10,845 bases of DNA from Acidobacteriaceae bacterium (GTDB taxonomy: Bacteria > Acidobacteriota > Terriglobia > Terriglobales > Acidobacteriaceae). Shown here piece by piece: positions 5,083 through 10,845 of the stretch (its first letter is position 1; every line of letters begins with the position of its first letter). The stretch covers positions 1 through 10,845 of the forward strand of contig JASHUF010000408.1 of NCBI GenBank assembly GCA_030040175.1, read 5' to 3'. The notes under the pieces are model-generated. The model ran no database searches. It worked only from the letters and a program-made list of their open reading frames with translations, and was not told the DNA's origin. Position numbers and translations under genes: made by a program.

Positions 5083-7056
5083 ATGATCCGTTTCCTGCAA
5101 ACAGACAATCGCCTGACCAAGGCGCTCTTCATCGTCGTCATCGGCGCCGCTTCCGTGGGCATGGTGATCTACCTGATTCCCGGACTCACCGGCCTGGGCG
5201 CGTCCGCCCCTGACACCTACGCGGTGGTTTATCCGCACTGGTACAGCCGCTGGTTTTCCTCGGGCGACACGGTGAGCCAGGCGCGCGTGGAGCAGCTCAC
5301 GCGCCAGCAGCTGATGCAGCGCAATCCGCAGTACGCCGACAACGAGATGGTGGTGAGGATGTTCGAAGGGCAGGTGGGCCAGCAACTGGTGCAGCAGGAG
5401 GTGTTGCTGCAGGTGGCGGAGAAGCTCGGCATCCACGCCAGCAACGCGGACGTGCGCCAGTATCTCGAGAGCGGTCCCACCGGCCAGGTGCTTTTCCCGG
5501 ACGGCAAGTTTATCGGTGAGGACGCCTATGCGAACCTGATCTCGCAGCGGCTGAACATGTCCGTGGCGGAGTTCGAAGACAACGTGAGGAAGGACATCGT
5601 CATCCGCCGGCTGCAATCGATGATCACGGCGGGCGTGACCGTGAGCCCGCAGGATGTGCGCGACGCCTATCGCAAGCAGAACGTGAAGATCAAGTTCGAT
5701 TACGCGATCATCTCGTCGAGCGACCTGCTGAAGACCATCAATCCCTCGGACAGCGATCTCGAGGCCTTTTTCAAGCAGAATGCCGCGCGCTACGCCAATG
5801 CCGTGCCGGAGGCGCGCAAGATCACGTACTTCGCCTTCACCCCCAACGACATTCCGGGCGGGCTGCCGCAGCCGACGCAACAGCAGATCCAGCAGTATTA
5901 CGACGATCATCAGTCGGACTACCAGGTTCCCAAGCAGGCCAAGTCGCGGCACATTCTCATCAAGGTGGATCCCGGCGCGGACGCCAAGACCGATGCCGCG
6001 GCCAAGGCCAAGGCGGAGATGGTGCTGAAGCTGCTGAAAGCCGGAGGGAGCTGGGATGAGCTGGCGAAGAAGTATTCCGACGATCCGGGCAGCAAGGACT
6101 CGGGCGGCGAGCTGGGATGGGCGCAGCAGGGGCGCATGGTGCCGGAGTTCGACAACGCCATTTTCACGCAGAAGATCGGCGACATCGAGATTGTGAAGAG
6201 CCAGTTCGGTTATCACGTGGTGCAGGCGGAAGACCGGCAGGATGCGCACACGCAGCCGCTCAACGAAGTGCTGCCGCAGATTCAGGCCACGCTGGAGCGC
6301 GACGCCTCCGCGCAGGCGCAGGAAAACTACGCGCGGACGCTCACCTCAGAGGCGGACAAGGACGGCCTGGAGAAGGCGGCGGCCGCACATCATTTCGAGG
6401 TGGTGACCACCCCGCCGGTCGCGCGCAACGGCGTGATTGCCGCGCTGCCCTCGAGCACGGATCTGCTCTCGAAGGCTTTCGCGGCCAAGCAGGGCGACCC
6501 GCCGCAGTTTGCACCCACGGGCGAGGGGTACGCCGTCTTCCAGGTGACGGGCATTCAGCCCGCCCGCGCACCCGCGTTTGCGGACTGGAAGCCGCACGTG
6601 CTGGACGACTACCGGAATGAGAAGCTGCCGGCGCTGGTGAGCCAGAAGACCCAGGAACTGGCCGACAAGGCAAAGGCCGGCAACGATCTGGCCAAAGCCG
6701 CCAAGGAGGCAGGCGCCACGGTGAAGACCAGCGACCTGGTCACTCCCACCGGGCAGGTGCCGGATTTGGGCGACGTGGGTCAGGTGGCGCCGCAGCTCTT
6801 CGACATGAACGTGGGCGCAATCAGCGGAGCGATCCATGCCGAGCGCAACGGCATTGTGGTCAGGATCGATGACAAGCAGGAGCCGAGCGAGGATGAAATC
6901 CAGAAGAACTTCGACCAGACGCGCGACCAGATTCTGGACGAACGGCGCGGCGACGCCTTCAATATTTTCCTCAGCGGCGTGATGGGCGATTACAAGAAGC
7001 ACAACCTCATCCGCATCAACGCCAAGAATGAGGGGCCGCAGTTGCCGGGCATGTAA
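5083..7056 (+). CDS. ppiD: PpiD/SurA-type membrane-anchored peptidyl-prolyl cis-trans isomerase
   Basis: It is a periplasmic folding factor for exported and outer-membrane proteins, held in the inner membrane. One N-terminal transmembrane helix (about 13-36, ALFIVVIGAASVGMVIYLI) follows a short positive segment, as in PpiD. Residues about 60-285 form a SurA_N/PpiD-type helical chaperone domain (repeated Gln/Arg-rich helices, 'QQEVLLQVAEKLGI'). A complete parvulin domain spans about 287-386: SRHILIKV with H290, the segment SWDELAKKYSDDPGS, SGGELGWAQQGRMVPEF, and SQFGYHVVQAEDR with H378. A further helical chaperone region (about 390-650) completes 657 residues, near the roughly 620 of E. coli PpiD. 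The rotamase domain of E. coli PpiD is reported to be inactive or nearly so; this copy keeps the canonical parvulin motifs, so activity is plausible. GAAGG at 5065-5069 is 13 bases before the ATG, a weak ribosome site. It is flanked by terminators and is probably monocistronic. Nearby envelope genes fit its role. Confidence 0.9.
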   Translation: MIRFLQTDNRLTKALFIVVIGAASVGMVIYLIPGLTGLGASAPDTYAVVYPHWYSRWFSSGDTVSQARVEQLTRQQLMQRNPQYADNEMVVRMFEGQVGQQLVQQEVLLQVAEKLGIHASNADVRQYLESGPTGQVLFPDGKFIGEDAYANLISQRLNMSVAEFEDNVRKDIVIRRLQSMITAGVTVSPQDVRDAYRKQNVKIKFDYAIISSSDLLKTINPSDSDLEAFFKQNAARYANAVPEARKITYFAFTPNDIPGGLPQPTQQQIQQYYDDHQSDYQVPKQAKSRHILIKVDPGADAKTDAAAKAKAEMVLKLLKAGGSWDELAKKYSDDPGSKDSGGELGWAQQGRMVPEFDNAIFTQKIGDIEIVKSQFGYHVVQAEDRQDAHTQPLNEVLPQIQATLERDASAQAQENYARTLTSEADKDGLEKAAAAHHFEVVTTPPVARNGVIAALPSSTDLLSKAFAAKQGDPPQFAPTGEGYAVFQVTGIQPARAPAFADWKPHVLDDYRNEKLPALVSQKTQELADKAKAGNDLAKAAKEAGATVKTSDLVTPTGQVPDLGDVGQVAPQLFDMNVGAISGAIHAERNGIVVRIDDKQEPSEDEIQKNFDQTRDQILDERRGDAFNIFLSGVMGDYKKHNLIRINAKNEGPQLPGM

Positions 7057-7082
7057 GACGGCTCGATATTCCAACGAAGGCG

Positions 7083-7113
7083 GGCCCGCAGCGATTCCGT
7101 TGCGGGCCTTTTT
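7083..7113 (+). terminator. Intrinsic terminator of ppiD
   Basis: GGCCCGCAGCG (7083-7093), loop ATTC, and CGTTGCGGGCC (7098-7108) form an 11-bp stem with one G-T wobble. TTTTT follows (7109-7113). The other side has no A-run, so it works for the plus strand only, not for the convergent GH2 gene. Confidence 0.92.
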
Positions 7114-7146
7114 GCCGGACGCGGCGGTTCGTCTCTGTCTCGCAGC

Positions 7147-7160
7147 AGTTCGCCCGAACT
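7147..7160 (-). repeat. Short inverted repeat just after the GH2 stop codon
   Basis: AGTTCGCCCGAACT (7147-7160) is a near-perfect palindrome three bases past the GH2 stop on the minus strand. As RNA it can form a 5-bp stem with a 4-base loop. No T-run follows in the minus direction, so it is at best a weak 3'-end structure for the GH2 transcript. Confidence 0.3.
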
Positions 7161-7162
7161 CC

Positions 7163-9853
7163 TCAGCGCAGGCCGGTGATTGCGTAGGGCAGGCCGGTCG
7201 CAGGCGAGTTTTCCGGCTGCGCTTCGCGGTTGGGCGCAACCGAGACGCCGTCAAATGAAGCCGGCTCGACGGTTGTGTTCCATCCGTCAAAAACAAGAAG
7301 CGCATCTTCGCCGTGAAAGTCGCTGAGCGCGGCTTCAATGGCGATGGTGCGGGTTTCGCCGGGAACGAGCGAGACGTAGTTATCGCTGTAAAACACCGGC
7401 AGCACACGCTCGCCGGATTTGCGGCGCAATTGCATGTGCGTCATGAGCGCGACGCTTTGCGCGGGATTATGGAGGGTGACGGTGAGGATGCGTTTGCCAT
7501 CGGCGTCTTTGCGCTCCACCTGCGCGGTGAGGGCGACCCTGGGCAGCTTGTTGAGCGGAGTGAGGTCGTTGGCATCCCACGGCACCGCGCGCCAATAGAA
7601 GTTGCTCGAAAGCAGCTTCCCGGCCGTGTCGCGCAGCTCGAGCTTGACGAAATACACCGTGGTCACGGCGTCCGGCAGCTCGAGCTCGCCGAGATCGGTG
7701 GCGGCCTCGGGCGCCGCGGTCACCGGCGTGTCCTTCTCGCTGACGCGCTCGCCGTCGAGCGAGTAAATAGAAACGCTCGCCATGGCACCGCTGAGCGCCT
7801 GCGGCAGGTTGTTGATGACCTGAACGTGGTTCGTGGCCTCATTGAGCTGGATGTGAACGAGTTCAGACGCGTGCAGGACGGCGAAATAGGAAGACATGGG
7901 CTCGAGATCGTAGTGATAGATCTGCCACACAAAGCTCGGCTGCGCAGGATTGCTCATCCACGTGAGGATGGCCGTGGTGGGGTGGAAGAGGAGCGCATTG
8001 CGCCCCTCGTACATGGCGCGAAAGGCCTCGTAGTTGGCCATCTGCGCCTTGCGCACGAAGTCGGTAAGATTGCGGATGGGGCCGTAGCGGCCGGCAATCT
8101 CCTCGCGATAATCCTGCGCGCCGGAGTTGCCCCGGGCGAAGTCGTGCTCGGCCCAATCGTCGTCGATCGACTCCCAGTCCTTTCTGGGCATCATGCCGTG
8201 AATGGATTCGAGCGTGGGCACGGAAATGCTTCCGGTTTCGGTCTTGAAGTAGTCGTCGGTGACGGTATAGAACTCACGCGGCGGCCGCCACCAGTAGGGG
8301 CCGTGCGAGCGCACGCCGGCGCCGTCCGTGGAGCTGGGCTGATAACGGCGCGTGGGCTCGAGCTCGGCCAGCAGCTTGCGCAGTGCGGCGTCGATCTCCG
8401 GCGGAGGGTAGCCCTCGTTGCGTGCGCACCAGAGGACGATGGAGGGATGGTTGCGAAAGCGGAGAATCTTGTCGCGGACGTTGGCGATGTAGGTATCGAG
8501 ATCGTCGGGATTGGGGCCGTCGCCGGGATTGGGCTGGAAAAATTCGTCCCAGACCATGATGCCGTACTTGTCGCAGAGCTCGTAGAAATCTTCGCTGGTG
8601 CTCTGGCCCACCCAGTTGCGGATCATGTTCAGATTGGCGAGCTGGTGCAGGCGAATTTCGCTTTCCAGCCGATCGCGCGGAATGCGCTTGAGCGCTTCAT
8701 CGAGACCCCAGTCACCGCCGCGGATGAAGACGGGGACGCCGTTGACGGAGATGGTGAGCGTGTCCGTGCCCGGCACCTCGTAGCTGATTTTGCGGATGCC
8801 GAACTCAAGATCCTGCGCGTCGGAGACCTCGTTTTCGCGCTTGAAATCGAGATGCAGAGGGTAGAGATTTTGCGGGCCGTATCCGTTGGGCCACCACAGG
8901 CGCGGATTGAGGATGTGCAGCGCAGGCGTGGATTGGGGATCGAACTTGACGACTTGCTTGGCGTGGGCGGCGAGCGTGACCGGCTGCGAGAAAGCGATGT
9001 TCCCGATGGTCCCTTCGAGCACTCCCTTCTGCGCTTTGTCGCTTACGTTTTCCACGGTTGCTTCCACGGTAACGTCGGAGGAATCGGTCTTCGGCAAGGG
9101 GAGATCGGTGGTAACCAGCGGGTCTTTGACCCGCACGGAGCCGGACGCCGACAAAAACACCTTTTGCCAGATGCCGGAGTCGCGGTCGTGAATGGCGGGA
9201 AGCCAGTCCCAGCCCAGGGTGCAGAGAAACGTGGGCCCGTCGATGGCGCTGATGCCGCCGTTGGCTCCGATGCCGGCGCGCAGCGTGTGCTCGTGGGGGA
9301 TGCCTGGGTGCGGTTGCGGCGAGATGAGCACGGCAATGGCAGCCCGCTTGCCCGCCTCGACCTGCGCGGTGACATCGAAGATGCCGCACACGAAGGCGCC
9401 GCGGATGGCGCCCACCTTGACGCCGTTCACCCACACGTCCGCGGAAAAGTTGATGCCGTCGAAATTGAGCCACACGCGGCGATGCTTGTAGGCCTTCGGC
9501 ACCAGAACGGTGGTTCGATACCACCAGGATGTTTGCGCGAGGGTGTCGGGAATGACTTCGGGCCGGTCGTTTTCGCCGTAGAGCGGCTCGGGATAGACGT
9601 GGTTGTTGACCAGCGTGGTAAGCACCGTGCCCGGCACCGTGGCCGCGTACCAGCCGCCGGTATCGAAGCCAGGCTGCGCGACCTGCGCCGCCGGCTGCGG
9701 GACTTTGGCCGCATCCTGCAACTGCCAGCCTGAGGTGAGACTGAGCGGAGCGGGCAGAGACGCAAGGGGCGCGGCCGAGGCAGGCGCCGCGCACACAGAG
9801 GCTGATGCCGTTACCAGGGCAACGGTAAAGAGAAGACGTGAGGAATTCTTCAA
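7163..9853 (-). CDS. Secreted glycoside hydrolase family 2 (exo-beta-glucosaminidase / endo-beta-mannosidase-like)
   Basis: This is an 896-residue exported GH2 enzyme. The signal peptide is at about 1-28 (MKNSSRLLFTVALV, ending ASA). A sugar-binding jelly-roll domain (about 40-235) includes WVNGVKVG and GWDWLPAIHDRDSGIW. An Ig-like domain (about 240-355) ends LWWPNGYGPQNLY and FGIRKISYEV. A TIM barrel (about 365-650) carries VFIRGGDWG, NMIRNWVG and MVWDEFFQPNP. The likely acid/base is E480 in CARNEGYPP and the likely nucleophile is E539 in FKTETGS. GPYWWRPP at 518-525 resembles the CsxA and plant endo-beta-mannosidase branch rather than LacZ. C-terminal beta domains follow (660-896). Substrate could be chitosan oligomers, mannosyl linkages or another beta-glycoside; sequence alone does not decide. 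The start is TTG (complement of 9851-9853), since no ATG or GTG precedes the signal peptide in frame. Only AGG lies about 11 bases upstream, a weak ribosome site. The gene converges on ppiD and diverges from malQ. Confidence 0.85.
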   Translation of the reverse strand: MKNSSRLLFTVALVTASASVCAAPASAAPLASLPAPLSLTSGWQLQDAAKVPQPAAQVAQPGFDTGGWYAATVPGTVLTTLVNNHVYPEPLYGENDRPEVIPDTLAQTSWWYRTTVLVPKAYKHRRVWLNFDGINFSADVWVNGVKVGAIRGAFVCGIFDVTAQVEAGKRAAIAVLISPQPHPGIPHEHTLRAGIGANGGISAIDGPTFLCTLGWDWLPAIHDRDSGIWQKVFLSASGSVRVKDPLVTTDLPLPKTDSSDVTVEATVENVSDKAQKGVLEGTIGNIAFSQPVTLAAHAKQVVKFDPQSTPALHILNPRLWWPNGYGPQNLYPLHLDFKRENEVSDAQDLEFGIRKISYEVPGTDTLTISVNGVPVFIRGGDWGLDEALKRIPRDRLESEIRLHQLANLNMIRNWVGQSTSEDFYELCDKYGIMVWDEFFQPNPGDGPNPDDLDTYIANVRDKILRFRNHPSIVLWCARNEGYPPPEIDAALRKLLAELEPTRRYQPSSTDGAGVRSHGPYWWRPPREFYTVTDDYFKTETGSISVPTLESIHGMMPRKDWESIDDDWAEHDFARGNSGAQDYREEIAGRYGPIRNLTDFVRKAQMANYEAFRAMYEGRNALLFHPTTAILTWMSNPAQPSFVWQIYHYDLEPMSSYFAVLHASELVHIQLNEATNHVQVINNLPQALSGAMASVSIYSLDGERVSEKDTPVTAAPEAATDLGELELPDAVTTVYFVKLELRDTAGKLLSSNFYWRAVPWDANDLTPLNKLPRVALTAQVERKDADGKRILTVTLHNPAQSVALMTHMQLRRKSGERVLPVFYSDNYVSLVPGETRTIAIEAALSDFHGEDALLVFDGWNTTVEPASFDGVSVAPNREAQPENSPATGLPYAITGLR

Positions 9854-9912
9854 GAGCGGATACCTGGGCTTTCTTGATGGAGTTGACGCTGCCTGTGGCG
9901 CCGGACACAGGG

Positions 9913-9918
9913 ATTATA
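9913..9918 (-). promoter_or_regulatory. Probable GH2 promoter -10 (TATAAT), overlapping a plus-strand TATAGT
   Basis: On the minus strand this hexamer reads TATAAT, about 60 bases before the GH2 start codon. On the plus strand TATAGT (9915-9920) overlaps it and lies 50 bases before the malQ start. The one short gap of 117 bases must serve both genes. Neither direction has a good -35 at 16-18 bases; TTGACG at 9883-9888 is 26 bases from the plus-strand hexamer. Confidence 0.45.
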
Positions 9919-9970
9919 GTGGCTCAAAGGCCGCAGAGCGCGGCGCTTGGGCCGGTCGACGGGGTCGGGA

Positions 9971-10845
9971 ATGGAATTCGAGCGATCATCGGGAGTGCTT
10001 CTTCATGTAAGCTCGCTGGCTTCCTATGGCGGCATCGGCGATCTGGGTCCGGCAGCGCATGAGTTTGTCGCCTTTCTGGCCGCGGCCAAACAGCATGTGT
10101 GGCAGGTTCTGCCGCTGTGCCCGACGGGCTTTGGGAACTCGCCTTACGCGGGTTCGTCGGCCTTTGCGGGCAATCCGTTTCTCATCAGCCTCGAGTTCCT
10201 GGTTGAATGGCGATGGATCGAGAGTGAACGCATCGCGGGGCTCGCCGGGCGGGCGGGCAACGTGGACTTTCGCGGCGTGGAGGAGCGCAAGCTGCCGCTA
10301 CTCTACGAAGCGGCCGGCAATTTTCTCGACCGCGGCCAAAGCGACGCGACGTTCGCCGAGCAGTGGAAGCAGTTTGAGGCATTCTGCCATGCGCAGGCGT
10401 CGTGGCTGAACGATTACGCGCTCTACGCCGAATTGCGGCGGCAGTTCCAGACGGGCTCGTGGACGGAGTGGCCCGAGCCGCTCCGGCGGCGCGACCAGAA
10501 GGCGCTCGCCGAGGTTAACGAACACTGCGGCCGCGCGCTGGCGCAGGAACAGGCGCTGCAGTTTGCGTTTGCGCGGCAGTGGGCGCATCTGCGCCAAGCG
10601 GCGGCGCGGCACGCCATCCGCATTCTCGGTGATGTGGCCATCTTCGTGAATATGGATTCGGCTGACGTGTGGGTGCATCCGGACCTTTTCGAACTCGACG
10701 AGGATTTCAAGCCCGTGCGCGTGGCCGGCGTTCCGCCGGATTATTTCTCGGCGACGGGACAGCGGTGGGGCAATCCGCTTTACCGGTGGGACGTGCTCGC
10801 GGGCCGCGGCTTCGACTGGTGGGTGGAGCGCATCCGGCGCGCGGT
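9971..10845 (+). CDS. malQ: 4-alpha-glucanotransferase (amylomaltase, GH77), 5' part only
   Basis: This cytoplasmic enzyme moves alpha-1,4-glucan segments between maltodextrins, releasing glucose; it acts in maltose/maltodextrin or glycogen turnover. The 291 residues present match the N-terminal part of the roughly 500-residue family: SSGVLLHVSSLASYGGIGDLG (6-26, key residues RSSG before and GIGDLG after), WQVLPLCPTGFGNSPY, SSAFAGNPFLISL, GDVAIFVNMDSADVW (220-234), VAGVPPDYFSATGQRWGNPLY (251-271) and FDWWVERI. The catalytic nucleophile region (usually around residue 290-300, in an RIDHFRG-type motif) lies just beyond the window edge. The ATG at 9971 is chosen because the conserved N-terminal motif begins five residues later; the upstream GGGGTCGGGA is only a poor ribosome site. 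It is divergent from the GH2 gene, suggesting shared carbohydrate regulation, though their substrates need not be linked. Confidence 0.95.
   Translation, partial: MEFERSSGVLLHVSSLASYGGIGDLGPAAHEFVAFLAAAKQHVWQVLPLCPTGFGNSPYAGSSAFAGNPFLISLEFLVEWRWIESERIAGLAGRAGNVDFRGVEERKLPLLYEAAGNFLDRGQSDATFAEQWKQFEAFCHAQASWLNDYALYAELRRQFQTGSWTEWPEPLRRRDQKALAEVNEHCGRALAQEQALQFAFARQWAHLRQAAARHAIRILGDVAIFVNMDSADVWVHPDLFELDEDFKPVRVAGVPPDYFSATGQRWGNPLYRWDVLAGRGFDWWVERIRRA

Noticed and set aside
4733..5086. Short plus-strand frames upstream of ppiD (also 4761-5006)
   Set aside because: They cross a terminator-like hairpin and the probable ppiD promoter, lack ribosome sites, and resemble no protein.
4951..6249. Open frame of 432 codons antisense to ppiD
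   Set aside because: It is rich in Leu, His, Arg and Val with no domain, and it mirrors the strongly biased codons of ppiD. The same reasoning removes the antisense frames at 6346-7407, 911-1747 and 3571-4122.
7313..9733. Open frame of 806 codons on the plus strand, fully antisense to the GH2 gene
   Set aside because: Its composition (rich in Val, Gly, Asp, Glu, Arg and His, no domain) is what the complement of a GC-biased gene gives. The minus-strand frame has a signal peptide and all GH2 motifs.
1..10845. CRISPR array, tRNA/rRNA gene, insertion sequence, integrase or phage genes
   Set aside because: Searched by eye on both strands. No regular repeat-spacer pattern, no tRNA arms with a T-loop motif, no transposase or integrase motifs and no flanking terminal repeats were seen.

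Overview
The window looks like chromosomal DNA of a GC-rich diderm bacterium. POTRA/BamA-like, outer-membrane-barrel and PpiD-like proteins show that there is an outer membrane. The mix of a BON/glycine-zipper/Tyr-rich secreted protein, a small outer-membrane barrel, a secreted GH2 enzyme and strong C/G use at third codon positions reminds me most of Acidobacteriota (Terriglobia). That assignment is inference; no rRNA or other lineage marker is present.

Layout. 1-561 (minus): start of a POTRA-domain, BamA-family-like gene that runs off the left edge. 701-1690 (plus): class I mannose-6-phosphate isomerase (manA), divergent from the first gene. 1691-2414: about 720 bases with no convincing gene, lower GC in part, several hairpins and a possible small-transcript unit. 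2415-3062 (plus): small outer-membrane beta-barrel protein with a strong ribosome binding site, preceded by a 51-base nested hairpin. 3063-3291: structured spacer with a terminator-like hairpin and a 13-bp long-range inverted repeat. 3292-4674 (plus): secreted BON-domain protein with a Pro-rich linker, glycine zipper and Tyr-rich tail, ended by a strong intrinsic terminator. 5083-7056 (plus): membrane-anchored PpiD/SurA-type parvulin isomerase with its own terminator. 7163-9853 (minus): secreted GH2 glycosidase of the exo-glucosaminidase/endo-mannosidase type, converging on ppiD. 9971-10845 (plus): start of malQ (GH77 4-alpha-glucanotransferase), divergent from the GH2 gene and running off the right edge.

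How the genes fit together. Most are single transcription units separated by terminators or strand switches, so this is not one operon. Two themes recur. One is envelope biogenesis: the POTRA protein, the barrel, the BON protein and the periplasmic isomerase/chaperone. The other is carbohydrate metabolism: ManA, GH2 and MalQ. The GH2 and malQ genes share a short divergent promoter region.

The coding content belongs to known families. I see no CRISPR array, transposase, integrase, tRNA or rRNA and no evidence of a new multi-gene system. The least explained material is non-coding: the structured leaders ahead of the two envelope-protein genes and the long gene-free stretch after manA.
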